Below are positions 34,476 to 47,000 of a stretch of DNA of 64,000 bases, in pieces. Origin of the DNA: Aquilaria yunnanensis (taxonomy: Eukaryota > Streptophyta > Magnoliopsida > Malvales > Thymelaeaceae); NCBI GenBank assembly GCA_039654915.1, contig CM077599.1:13394501-13458500 (forward strand), given 5' to 3'. How positions within the stretch are numbered: the first letter of the stretch is position 1; every line of letters starts with the position of its first letter. The notes under the pieces are model-generated. The model was not told the DNA's origin, made no database searches, and was given only the letters and a program-made list of their open reading frames with translations. A program made the translations under genes and the position numbers.

Positions 34476-35505
34476 CTACTTGATGGTAATGTAGCGGTTT
34501 GTTCCATGTCTAGCCCAATAGTTCTTGAGATCCAGTGGCATAGACAGGTCATGGCCTTCTGCAGCAAACCTGCTGAGCAACTTTGTAAAGACACTACCGC
34601 TCATTTTTCGACCACCTACTCTAGCATGGCGTTTGTTTGGCATCTGAGGCAGAGGGTAAGATGACAAGGTGGTGGTGCAGCAAGAAGACTGCCACCCGCC
34701 GTTTCCCCACTTGTAGCACTGTCGAGGAACTCCTGTACAGGTGCAGACTGGGGGTGGCATACTGGTTTCATCAAAATTGATCAGATTCAATCCCATATCA
34801 TGACTGTCCCACTCAGACCTGCACTTCTTCACGTCAGTAACAACTTGCTTGTTCAAATCTTCTCCCATTTTCTTTATATTCCTAGGGGACTTTGATGGCT
34901 TTGGTGAAACAATTTTATTCTCCTTTGTCCTCTTTGCTTGACGTGACTTTACTTCTTCCGAGGTAATGGTTGATAGTGGAAGAGCATCAGTAACATGTAT
35001 TTCACCTGTGTTAGGAACTTCAGCCATATCATTAGGATGATATGTGGGGTGGTGCATGCGCTTCCCACCACGTTGGGTTCCACTACCCATTGGAAAATTG
35101 ATTGAGTTTTCCCGATATTGAAGCACAGCTAAAACATTGTCCCTCTCCATTAGGGCAGTATCTCGCTCAGCAATTGCTTTATCTCGCTGCTCAAGGGCCT
35201 CATCTCTAGCAGCTAAAGCTTCCTTTGTCTCGGAAACTGCTATATCGCGCTCTCGAATAGCAGCATCTCTCTCAGCAAGTATGGACATGATCTTTTTATT
35301 CATCACCAAGGCATTACTTTGCTCTTTTATCTGATGTTGCGGTATCATATTCCACTACATGCACAATTTGAATTTTAATTATTGATGGAAATGATGAATC
35401 ACCAAATCTGGTAAAACCATCCATTATTCTACTTACCGGAGGGTTTACTGCTTTGTAATAATCCATCTTATACCTCCCACTTTCATGTTGTCCAGGGCCT
35501 TCCAT
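34476..35505 (-). CDS. BPC4: BASIC PENTACYSTEINE GAGA-binding transcription factor (class II, BPC4-like)
   Basis: BPC/BBR proteins bind GA-rich DNA in plant promoters and recruit Polycomb complexes to homeotic genes. Two coding exons (35437-35505 and 34476-35354) join at phase 0 and give 315 residues. The N-terminal part carries [19 protein letters not shown] and the class II alanine-zipper coiled coil at about 45-108, a run of ERD-type repeats ([22 protein letters not shown]). The C-terminal domain is complete. Its five invariant cysteines are at residues 227, 229, 236, 248 and 249 ([24 protein letters not shown]). The basic [12 protein letters not shown] follows, and the end is [14 protein letters not shown] likely leader intron has its acceptor CTGCAG ending 15 bases before the start codon. 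The first exon ATG fits family alignments. Symbol by resemblance to Arabidopsis BPC4; BPC6 is the other possibility. Confidence 0.93.
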
Positions 35506-36780
35506 CTTGCACAACTTTTCCTGCAGTTAAGCAGAGTATGTGAGAACCATGTGATAAAGCGCAACATAAGAAAATACCAACTAGTCCAATGCTGATGAGG
35601 CACGTGAAGGAAAAAGAAAACGAGATGTTTCTAATGGCAATAAATGATAGCAAAAAGGAATTGGAGATCGAAACACAGATTTACTGAAAGACAATAAACC
35701 TAGGTATGAATTAGTGGAATTTCACTGGAGAAACTTGCAGCGACAAGAAGGACAGAGGAGATTAAAAAAAAAAAAAAAAAGAAGCATCGGAAAGATAATA
35801 AACTTTCACTATGAACACGAACAAAAATCTAAGCTTTTTTAGCAATGATGCATGTTAAGCAGAAGGAATGCGAGAACAAGAACCCATTTTTCCACCTTCA
35901 GCAGTCCATAATCACAGCTGCCACATTCTTTAGCAGTACCTTCACAAGCATTCCCACACCGAAAACGCACAACTTATCAGACCCAAGTGTCTATGACCGA
36001 CAAGCTATCGCAGAGGCCCAGTATTTCCAATTAATTCAACTGAAACACCCATAGAAAAGTTAAAATACTTGAATGGCGACAACTTTGTATGATGGGCGCC
36101 AAAGAAAAGCTCAGAACCAAGTTTTGAGGTCGGCAGACTTGCCATTAAAAGTCAATCCACGAAATCCAACCACAAAGTAACAACGAATAAAAAGCACAAA
36201 ATATCTTAGGACTAATTTCAACGTCCAAAACATAATCCTATGACCAGGACCCGCTCCATTCGGCATCCCCTACCGCATGCACTGAAAGGGGGTACCTTTG
36301 CGCACCCAAACACCAAAACAGACAAAACCAAACTCAAATGGCAACAATCGCTAATAGCACGACGAACTACAGAAGATTGAGGGGCAGATTGATGAAGAAC
36401 AGCGAAACCTACTGGATGTGGGAAATTCCGGCGCAAAATCCTCGTTGTACGGTGGCGTTGAGGCAGTGCCTGCAGTACCCAGCAAGAGTGCTGAGACCCT
36501 CTGGACGGTGCTTGTTCGCCGGGACTAGGAGCCACAACTAGCCGCTGTTGTTCCTATGAATCGGGAGGCGGGAACATGGGGTTTCACATTGCTTAGATCT
36601 GAGGACGAGAAATTCGTCTGCTTTGGTCGGACCACTTCGGGAGGGGACAAAAACACGACAAGGGTTTTGTTCTCGGTTGAGAGTGGAAGGAGCAGGTGGG
36701 CAATGGCGAAGATCGATCAGGTGGGTCGTAATTGGCAAATTTGTACCTCCGGATTAGTCGGTCGAAATCCCATGTAAGCT
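35506..36780 (-). promoter_or_regulatory. BPC leader intron and promoter region
   Basis: DNA upstream of the BPC start. An AG acceptor (CTGCAG on the minus strand, at 35521-35526) indicates an intron in the 5' UTR. A more GC-balanced block at 36220-36780 is likely the first leader exon and promoter. Its open frames on both strands (for example 36218-36535 minus) have no recognisable protein similarity and are treated as chance. An A run lies at about 35763-35780. From 36781 to 37181 the DNA turns AT-rich with nothing recognisable. Confidence 0.4.
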
Positions 36781-37181
36781 CTTCAAGTTATAACATCTTG
36801 TAACTTTAGTCCATGATTCTATGTTATTAGCAAGTGCCACAAACATTTACTTGTCAAAATCCAGTGTTATCAAGAACACTGTTGCCGTCCACTAGTATCT
36901 GTTTAACACTGAGGCTTGATGCTTTGAGTTTGGTTAAATAAACATTAGTAGGTTTTGGAGAGGAAGAGAATAGTGTCCCTTCATAAAGTTGTGGAATATT
37001 TAAGCACTTTTAAGATAAAACTTTGTGTTGAATTTGTTGTGTAGAATGTCTAAATTATTGTTTATTGAACTTGGGTTTTTTTTACCTTGAAAGTGAACTT
37101 GAAACTCTGTTTTAATACTACAATTCTTAATTTTATAGCTATCTCTTATCTTGGATATAAGATCCGAGTCTTGATATATAG

Positions 37182-37578
37182 GGGTAAAATGCACCTTTGG
37201 CCCAAACCTATAATTACTGTTGTAATTAGTCATTGACTTTCATTTTGTTGAAAATTGATAAACCTTTGAAGTGTATTGTATATTGGTCTCTAGTCTCTAG
37301 CCTTGCAAGTTTTGTGAACTTTGACATAGTATTTTGATAACTATCTTCTAGTAAATTTAAAATGATATCATAATTTGTTATAATTATTAAACAATTAAAC
37401 CATCAATTTTACTCTATAAATCAAGTTTTTATACTTGGTCTTCCTATAGGGTTAAGGATCAATATGTAATGTTTATAAAAGTTTGGGACTAATATGCAAC
37501 AAAACAAAGGAGAAGGGCCAATTTGTAATGGTAACTGTAGGTTTGAAACCAATCGTGTAAATGTGTAGTTTACAATTG
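37182..37578. mobile_element. Short TIR element (MITE size)
   Basis: The left half (GGGGTAAAATGCACCTTTGG, 'cccaaacct', 'tttcattttgttg') and the right half in reverse ('tacacgattggtttcaaacct', 'ttgttttgttgcatattagtc') are inverted for about 75 bp. No coding content. Borders are approximate. Confidence 0.5.
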
Positions 37579-37888
37579 ATAGTTTTTGTTGATAAAAATA
37601 ATTAAAATGTACTCCTCCATTTCCATTTCAAATTATCTGCAACATATTATATTTTAGGCCGTTCAAAGTCTTTGCAATATTTTAATATTTAAAAAATTAT
37701 TTTACCTTATTACAATTCAAATTATAATTTTAATATTCATTTTTCATCTTTCTTTGATTTATGTGTAAAAAGTAAATGGAAAAAAAAATTTGGAAACATC
37801 ATCCAAATTGTTTCTTCTTTCTTAATTATTTTTGCATTAAACCCAAATATTTCAACCAATTGAAGACGACTGGAATTGTTAAATATAA

Positions 37889-38504
37889 GGTAAAAATATT
37901 AAATTTGTCACTAATATTTTGGGTTTGGAGCATATATGCCACTATAGTTTTTTTTTATCCAATCTCCTACTAATATTTTAAAATGAGCTGAATATGTCAT
38001 TAAAGTTTCAAATTAAGAGTGAATCGACTACTGACCATTAAAAATCTAACGAAAAATGTTAAAAAGCTAATGAAAAATGTTAAAAATATCAAGTTTTAGA
38101 ATTTTAGGGTGATAATGCAAATTTTAACAAACTTTAAAAAAAATTTATAATTAAACTCTCTCTTTCTCTCTCGAATGTCGGCGAGGAGATTAGATAGTAA
38201 AAACAAGAGAGGACTACAATATGGTTGAGGTGCTGGTGACGGAAATAGCAATAAGGCTGAAGCACTGATGATAGAGTTAAAACCTGCTTTTGGAAAAAAT
38301 TAAAAAATTCCTGATTTTTTTAAAGGTACATAATAACTCCAAGATTTCAAAACCTGTTATTTTTACCATTTTTCTTTATTTTCTAACTGATAGTGACATA
38401 TTCGGCCCATTTTAAAATATTAGTGGGAGATTGGGCCTAAAAAGACTATAGTGACATATTCACTCATTACCTAAAACAATAGTGCTAAATTTGATATTTC
38501 TACC
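37889..38504. mobile_element. MULE-like element with perfect 9-bp target duplication
   Basis: Identical TAAATATAA 9-mers flank it (37880-37888 and 38505-38513). The ends GGTAAAAATATTAAATTTG and, in reverse, GGTAGAAATATCAAATTTAG match inversely for about 125 bp, including 'ccaatctcctactaatattt' on the left. The 616-bp element has no coding capacity; its centre is only CTCTCTTTCTCTC and a short GC-richer patch. This is the best-preserved MULE in the window by its borders. Confidence 0.9.
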
Positions 38505-38785
38505 TAAATATAACATTCAGATCAAAATTGTATCCTACATAGTATTAGTTACATCTACAACAGATATAAGTAAATGTTATATCTTCACAGGCTTTTAGCT
38601 TCGCTGGTAATGAGGACATTCACAAAGCAGCCCATCTGGATCGAATTCCATCTTCCACCACATAACAAAAATACAATATCAAGTGTGGCTTGAGAAACTT
38701 TGGTTTTAAGAAGCAGACAATTAAACTCTATCCCTCAAACACAATACAATACTCTTACTTCTGTCACTCGTAAAATGCATGTGAC

Positions 38786-38813
38786 TAATAATAATAATAA
38801 TAATAATAATAAT
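38786..38813. repeat. (TAA)n microsatellite
   Basis: About nine consecutive TAA units. Confidence 0.95.
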
Positions 38814-39119
38814 GCTACATGTATAAGTTTCTTGCAAGATACAATATCTTACTAATATATATACTATTTTTCCATAAAAAATGAAAACTTTGTTTTTTAA
38901 TAAATTTACAACTTTAAGAATAAAGCGTGAATTACTTATGAGGCATTAAATCATATGGCATAAATGTGCACAAGTCAAGAGTGAAAGAGAAGTACAAATG
39001 AAGCTAAAAGTAAATTAAGTATTGATATGTCAGTGGAAAACATAAGTTTATTTTGTCTCACAAATTTTAAATCTCACGCCAGGTTCGTTAGCTTATTTTT
39101 ATGTTTTAAATTGATATGC

Positions 39120-39480
39120 AAATTTAAAGTTATCATATTGAAACCCCCTTACTTATATTATGTGTTTTAATTGGGTCATTTTCTTCAATTCAATCATTAA
39201 ATTGGATGAAAATAACTAATATGTCCTTAATTAACATTTAAATAAATTTAAAATAGTAATTTTATTCCTAAAATTTTTTCAATCAATAATTATAAATCTT
39301 AAATATTAATTAATTTCATATTAGTATTTTTTTTTTGTCCAATTTAATGGCAAAATTGACAAAAAAACCCAATTGAGACACACAATATGATGTAAGAGAC
39401 CTTGATAGGATAATATTAAGCTTGTGTACCAATTTAGGATATAAAAATAAGGCAAGGAACCACATATGGAATTTACCCTT
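39120..39480. mobile_element. TIR element of MITE size
   Basis: The left part ('cccttacttatattatgtg', 'ttttaattgggtc', 'cattaaattgga') is matched in reverse on the right ('tctcttacatcatattgtgt', 'ctcaattgggtttt', 'cattaaattgga'). Arms of about 150 bp leave almost no unique interior. Exact ends are uncertain. DNA between 38514 and 39119 shows no feature apart from the TAA run. Confidence 0.55.
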
Positions 39481-39732
39481 TTCATAATTATACAATTTTT
39501 TTTTTCAAATTTACCTATGCTATTGACCACGTCATATATCTCTATTTATAATAATAATTTTTGTTACGAATTTGTGATCCAGGTAAAAGTAATTAAGATA
39601 AAATATACACACTATTTAATTAGTGACACAACATTCATGATATTTAAGAAACATATGCCAATCACTTGGGTCGACAAAGTATTGAAAGAAATAAGGGAGA
39701 ATATATCTCATCACGTGTATTTATACTTATAT

Positions 39733-41946
39733 CGGGTAAAGTTTGTTTTGAGTCATCTAATTTATTCTTGTGTCCTAAATAAGTTCATGATCTTAAAGTT
39801 AATTTATTGAAACACTTTATTTCTTGCTGCTTGTTTCAATTAAGTATTTTTCATCACTCAAACGTTAAATTAAATGAAAATCACTAATATAACATTAATT
39901 AACACTAAAATAAATATAAAATAATAATTTTAGTCCCCAAAATTTTCAAACTAACCATTCTAAATCTTAAACTTCTAAACTTCTAAATTTACTCTTCTTG
40001 CTCCTCCTCTCTCCTTGTCTTCTCCCTAGCCTCTAAAAAATAGAACAAAAACTCCATTTCTATCCTTTTCCCACATCGTTTTCCTTTACTATCATCCACA
40101 TCTCTCTCTCCTCTGCACTTTTTTCAATCTCATCCGTCTGCTTGTAATTTTCAAGGAAGTTTCTATAGGATTCAGAATCGTCCTCCATTCTGGAACTGGA
40201 AGCTAGCATCGACTTGAGGGATTGGAGGGGAAAAATCGCTTGCAGCAAGATTGGCACTTTTGGGTTCACGAGAAGAAGAAGGGTTGACTCAGTTTCGAGA
40301 ATCATGTGCGGTTACTTCTACCCATTTCTTTGAGATCATGGTTGTCGAATCGTACCGGGAAGGACTTCATTGTGAAGATCGATGACAGTGAGAACAGAAC
40401 CACAATTTCTGGAATGACACCGAGAGTATTTCTCTCGACTTTGATTTAGAGATGGCGGTGCTTCAACCAGAGAGTCCAGGTTTGCCGCTGATGATGAAGT
40501 CACAGTCGGCAACTGGCAACCAGGTCTCATTTGAGCAACCTTTTCATAGCCAACCAAATTCAGTAAGGAGACCAAATTCAGTAAGGAGAAGGCAGTTCAA
40601 AGAGTTGCTGGCAAAAGAGGGAAGCATCAATGTATTGAAGACAGAGACGAAATCGAGATTGCCGGACAAGCTTATGCCACCCGATCCAAATCCAGATCCA
40701 GATTTTTTTTTTTCCGTTAACTGGTTCCAAGTTTTTTGTGAATAGAAGCTGGATGTTTAGTAATTAAATTGTTGGGTTTGAAGATTTTTTTAATTTGTTT
40801 AATTAATTGACATGATTTTAGAAGGGCCACCAGTTGGAGATGACGGCGGTAGGCCATGGGGACGAGGTTGTGGGGGATGGCGGCGGAGGGGAGGATGAGG
40901 AGGAGGGGCCACAAGAAGGTCATGCGAAAAGTTTAATGTCTAGAATTGTTCATAGAAAAAATTAGAAGACTAACAGCTAATTTGGATTGAATTTTTCCGA
41001 CTTAAGTCAGCCAACCTCTTTTAGCTTTTGCAGAGTCAGCATGTGTGGGTTGAATTTCACCTCAAAATTAAGTGAAATTACAATTTTTTGTCATAGTTTA
41101 CCATTTATCCAAGTCTCTCGTCTCTCGTCTCTCACATCATGTGATCACTTTACCCTTTTCCCTGTTGCTCTCATGAAGCAGCTTTCAAGCACTCCATCCG
41201 CCGCCTAGCTTTGTCTAGCATTTTCCCATCTCTCTTCCGCTAGCCTTCTTCCTCTGTTGATGTTTTTTCACCAAGGTCGTTCGGATCCCCCTAATAAAAA
41301 TGCGGCCCTATCTCAGTTTGTAACAGATCTGCTGAAAATAAAGCCGAGAGAGGCAAGAGAAACCACCATAAAAAGGACAGTGGCATCGAAAAACACCCAG
41401 CTACGGTCTGGGTACGCCGTCAGAGAAAACGCCTTGGTCTGAGAGAGGGGGGAACAAGAGAGATGAAGAGATAAAGTGTAGCTTTAGCAACTAGGGTCTT
41501 GGTTCGACAGAAGCCGGTGGCTGAACTTGTTGGATGGGCAACATTGGTCAAGCTCAAAGCAGATTAAGGGCAGCGAAAGGACGGGAGGTTGTGGGAGATT
41601 GATAGAGAAAGGTGAGATGGACAAAAAATCAGACCAAATGAGTAGAGTGGCAAAGGTTGTAAATAATGCACAGAACATAACATTTTTTGAAAATTGGTGG
41701 GCTATGGTATTTGAAAAGTAAAAAAAAATATGCAACTTAAGTTGCCTAAAAAAAAAATGCAACTTAAGTTGCCTTCAGCCCAAACGAACTGGGTGTAAAA
41801 GTGTTATTTTTATTATTTAAGATTTATTTTAATATTAATTAATGTCTTTTCAGTAATTTTCATACGATTTAATGCTAGAAGTGAAGAAAAGTACTCAACT
41901 AAAAGGACAAGAAAATACACTAGATGACTATCGGTTAACTTTAACC
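39733..41946. mobile_element. MULE-like element, 2.2 kb, with captured DNA and a nested repeat
   Basis: Left end CGGGTAAAGTTTGTTTTG and right end TCGGTTAACTTTAACC are inverted copies extending about 200 bp. Landmarks are 'gagtcatctaat', 'gttaaattaaatgaaaatcac' and 'acattaattaacactaaaat'. Flanks TACTTATAT and TATTCATAT agree at seven of nine bases. The interior 40000-40750 is GC-richer with several medium frames on both strands (for example 40060-40305 minus with SESYRNFLENYKQTDEIEKS). These are likely captured coding pieces, but I could not name the source. An 18-base unit (CCAAATTCAGTAAGGAGA) is tandemly doubled at about 40554-40589. Confidence 0.7.
40975..41795. mobile_element. Possible smaller TIR element nested in the MULE
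   Basis: A left boundary phrase 'gctaatttggattgaa' with 'gacttaagtcagcc' is mirrored by 'gcaacttaagttgcc' and a phrase containing 'cagcccaaacgaactgggt' at the right. The palindromic TGCAACTTAAGTTGC unit is repeated twice directly at about 41729-41771. The interior is GC-richer with no recognised protein. Confidence 0.4.
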
Positions 41947-42226
41947 TATTCATATTTTCACCTTTTTCCGTTATGAGATGATAATCAAAGTGCTCTACTG
42001 CACAAAACTACAAATTCATTAGATAAAAAGTCTTAAATAATCTAGACTGAAACAATCTTTAAGTATCAAATCTCATACTTGACGCAAACAAACTCCAATC
42101 ACAAAAACATCAAGATGCCCTTCAATTTCACTTCTTCAGTTGTTTGTGTATTTTAGACTTGACCATAATTGACAATGTACACTTGAAAGACCTTAACAAA
42201 AACCCAAGTAATAGATCATTGGATAT

Positions 42227-42464
42227 TACTCCCCCTATCATAAATTCTTTGCTCTATTTACTTTTCAGAAATTAATCTATGATTTTTTATTTTTAACATT
42301 TTAACATATAAATAAAAAAAAATTTATACATGAATGATAAATCAAGAACTATAGTTTCTAAATATATTTTTTATTTTTTTTCTAACAAACAATAATATGA
42401 AGAAATTCAAGTCAAACTAGTCAAAAAAGTCAAATGAAGCAAAGAATGTGGAATGAAAGGAGTA
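42227..42464. mobile_element. Stowaway-like MITE
   Basis: Starts TACTCCCCCTATCATAAATTC and ends ATGTGGAATGAAAGGAGTA, with TA borders. The interior closely follows the 12383-12618 copy ('ttttatttttaacattttaa', 'caaacaataatatgaa'). The following ~450 bp, to 42919, holds no recognised feature. Confidence 0.8.
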
Positions 42465-44085
42465 ATATTTAATCAACATAATATAACTCACCGATGTATA
42501 AAAAAAACAACACATAAATTCAAATCCAAATTATTCCATATTTTCAGGTGTAAAACTAATGATACAAATAAAGCTGATAATGAAGGGAATTATACCTTAT
42601 TAGGGTAACATGAGGGAGTAGTCGCAGCAAGCTAAGGGCTGAAACTGGATGTTCCTCCTTCAACAGCCTTTTGTTTGAAGTTTATATAGCTCGTTCCCTG
42701 CTGAACCATAACCTGATCTCAATGTCAATGTCAAGTACTTGAATGATGCATGTGAGAGGTAAAAGACCAATATAAATAATTGGGGAAACAATGGGACGAT
42801 GATGACACTTTCTTGGGAGTGGAGTGGATAGAAAAGTATGTCATCTTACTGTTCGTGGCTTCTTACTCCTCGTGTATACCATGAGTTATATTTGAACTCA
42901 TGGTTGGTTATTTTTGGATTAAATTGTACCTATGGCCTATAATCTTTTTATTGTTATGTTGTTTTGGACCATAACTTTAATTTCTTGTATAGAAAGTCCC
43001 CAACCTCGTTTAAGTGTTCCATTTTGAATTTTTTGTAGATGAAAAAAGCCATGTGCCATGCCAGCATGGCCGATTGGCTACTGTGGTATAATGAATCATA
43101 CATACACCTACCAACGTATCAACTGTTATGATGATATGTAAAAAAATGTATAAAAAAAAAACCTGAAAACCAAAATGCAACAAATCCCCTTTGTCTTCAT
43201 CTTTGGCAATATCTAGTTTGAGTTCGTCCATTAAGGCTGGAAGGCTGCTCCACTTATAGCCCTGAGTTCATCCTCCCCCACTCACACTACTTGTATTCGT
43301 CTCTAACCAGCAACTGATACATGAAATAATCAATGCTTTTGAAGAAGACTTGACTTAGAGTAACAAGGGAAAAAAGAAGAAAGAGAGGAAACAAAGAATG
43401 GTGGGTGAGTTGAAGTAGACTGAGTCAATGAAGGAGAAGAGGGAGCCGAGTGAGTTGGAATTGGTGGAAGACAATTGCGGCAATTTTGCTTTAGCCACCA
43501 TTCATTGTTGGAGCTTATGCTTGCTTGGCTTATGTAGGTTGCAAATTCAATCCAGCTCTAAATTATTGAGGATTTCAACTACCAGATTATTAAATCTCCT
43601 TATCTGATTATAAGATCTTTATAGAACAATTAAGTAACATTTGGGTGTTGGGTTAGAAATGGCATATTAGGGCTAGTGTTAGTGGCCATAGTGTTGTTCG
43701 TGTCACTGATCTCCTTGTCTACACCTCTGACATCCACCATCACCAACAACCTAGGGGCTACTACCTCTACTTGCTGTTACTATGTCCCTCAAACTTCCAC
43801 CCAAAATCGCCTCTATCATCGAACAATTGTTCAATGAGGTTCGAAAAAACATAAAAGAATTGGCAGTTGACGTGGGCAATTTCAAATGCCAATTTTAATC
43901 CCACGATTGTCTAGTAAGGTATCGATTTCACCAACTTGTCTGGCCTCCAATTTCGCTGGGTTAGACATAGTTTTTGCTGTGGCAAACTGGAAGCCTAATT
44001 GTCCAACCGGTGACATTGGTTTGGATTCAAGTTTTTTTTTAATTTTTTTTGCTTCCTTTTTCATATCATCAATGACAATTAATTT

Positions 44086-47000
44086 TGTAACATCGCCTAC
44101 CCCAGATGGGGCCATCCTAGGAAGACTATGGAGCCGAAGTCTCACACTAGTTGTAGTTGGTTAATTAATTACTTGTCATATTTTAAAACATTTCATACCC
44201 TCTAGTTATTAACCTGAAATGCAGCATGCATGGGCTTGCTTTGACTTTAATTAACAAACATGAAAAGAAACAAAAGCATTGCATGCAATTTATTAAAACA
44301 TATTTAAAACATAAGCCGAAGCATAAAACACAAGTGTATTTACTACAAGTAATAACCATGCATGTGCATTATTACATAAGTAAAAACTATGCACATGCCC
44401 AAAAACAACTAAAATACTACTTACCCTGGAGACATCGGAGGCCAAACTAGCATACATACGTATACTAAATGACTACTATTGAGATCCATGGTTGACTATG
44501 TCCATCCTTGTGCCACTAGCCTCTGCTAGATTACAAGACAACTATAATTAGCACAAATAACTTAACTTGTAAAACTAGAATCGATAACGATTCACTTGGT
44601 GGTTTACCTGGAAGTAAAACACTAGCTTGGTAACTCCCTATGGTCGTTGGCTCCAAACAGATGAAATCTGCACAACAACACTAAATGGAGAGAGAATCCA
44701 AAAATTCTTGGTAAAGGATTTGGGTATCTGCAAAGAAACGTTAGAACCTGCAACAAAAACCTGAAGACACTCATATATATAGAATATATGAAATCTACTG
44801 CGGGCCCAATGCAGTGTAAGGGCTAATATATGCGCATATATCTGAGTTCCTTAAGACTCCTCCTCATCTTAGTCCTCCTACAAGCGTCACTCCATGCCTA
44901 GTGAGTTTTGGTCACTAACTCACTCCTAGTTATGTAGATGAACATGGAAGATGCTCATTGCTTGAGTTTTAAGAAATTCACTAGGTGTACTAGGCTCTAC
45001 ATAATGCCTTAAGCCATTGGCTCACCTAGGCCGTTATAGTACTAAACCTCTACCCAAATAGGCACAATAGGCTTCTACTTGGTGTCTTGAGCTAATAAGC
45101 TTACCTAGATCACCAAGGTACTAAACGTCACCATTTAACCTACCAAGGATGCATTAAACTTTCACTTATGCCTTAAGGCATAACTTGGCTAGGCCACAAG
45201 TGCACTAAGCCTTTATCCATGGTGTTCCACTATCCACCATTACCTGGTTCACACTATTATGGTAAGACTTGCTGTGGATGAACTTAACATATATGCTAGG
45301 GTTTTTCATTGGTGTCCTAAGCCTTAAGCCTTCCACTAGACCACCAATGGTGTTAAACCTTTTTAACCTTCCTAATGGTCCTGCTGTAGCACTTAAAACT
45401 TTTATCAAATTATCTTTCATCCTTCACTCATACTAATGGCATGATATTGTAGTCATGGTAGTTCATCAATGCTAGTCATCCAACCAAACTCTTTTCCCTT
45501 ATCATAATGCCCTCACTTCCATCATGCTTTCTTTATACCCAAGAAGACTTCATTAACTATCTAGTGCTTTAAGGAGCCATGAGAGGTACTAAGGCACCAT
45601 TAGGTACTTTCCACCCCAAGTCCCCTCAAGCACTTTTAAGCCTCTTCATTTAGAAATAAATTTAAAAATAACCTAGGTAGATTTGGGCATTGTTGATAGT
45701 ATAGAATTGTAGCTCTTCCTTTTAGCTTCGCATGAAGTCTTGAATCACTTCAATTGGACACTCGAGTAAAAAGTTATGCAAAAAATACTACAACATGTCA
45801 ATGTTGTCGAGGTCTTGATGATGCGTCGCCAACGGTATCACTGCTCGAGTTCCAGACGTCCCCTGTTTCCTTACCTACTGTCCATAGACACTTTGAGGGC
45901 ATCCAACACCTCCTAAACATCAAAGACAAGTCTCCACAAGCTCCAGAACTCTAGGAATACTATAATAGACCATTACCATGCCAAACTAACCAAACATCCA
46001 GGGCTCCATTACACTACCCAAGAACTTGATTGCCACTAGTCCATCACAAGCAAATTTTATGATAACTGATGCATATCTTCCAAACTACTTGAAACCAACA
46101 TTCAAACAACTAAGACATGCATCATAAGAGTATGTAAATTAAATCTCTTACCTCAATTAAGAAGAACAAGCAAGCAATTAAACACCACACTAAGAAGAAT
46201 GGGTTCCACTAAGGCTTCTATAGTTCCAAGAAAAATTAACGCACTAGGCACCCAAAATGAGCTCAATTAAGCTAGACCCAAGCTCATGAAAGCTCAAGAA
46301 ACCAAAAACATCAAGGAATCAACAAGCTCAACATTTACCTATGGTTCATAAGCACCAAAAAAACCAATCTAAGCTCACTACTCAAAATCCTTGCAAGAAT
46401 AAGCTTGCCCATGGATGGGTACTTTTTGGAGCTTCAATTTCTACCAAAAATTGATGTTTTTGTGAAGATTTGGCCATGGAATTGAAGATGAGAGGGAGAG
46501 CTACGGTTTTAGAGGTTGAAGATGATGATAATAGCTCCTAAAAGTCCCAAAATGGATTAAAAAGCAATTTTCTCACTTTAGCTCTTTAACTTATTTAGTT
46601 TTGCCAAAAAAAAAAAACCCCCCCATGCTCAAATAGTGCCATAAGACTTGGCAATTTAGTCGAACTTTTTGGTTTCTTGTCACTTAAGTCCAAAATAACA
46701 ACTTATGAACTCAAATACCAAACCTATCACCTCGGGATACAAAATGGTCACTTTGCCTTTGGTGATACTTAGGTGCCAAATTGAACTAGGAGCCATTTAC
46801 CCTTTGAAATTGTGGCAGAATAGGGCCTTAGTGCCCTAAATTACTAACACTGGTAGGCTCTTTGGGAACTATGATCCCACTTAGGTTACAATTAGCTAGT
46901 ATTTACTCGTGAAGTGTCTTAAATTATTACATGCAACTAGTTACTTAGCGTACCCTGCATAGGAAATATACATGCATTGTCCTGGCTATGCAATAACAAT

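Noticed and set aside
36218..36777. Open frames on both strands upstream of BPC
   Set aside because: No family similarity and overlapping frames on both strands; more likely the GC-balanced leader and promoter of BPC.
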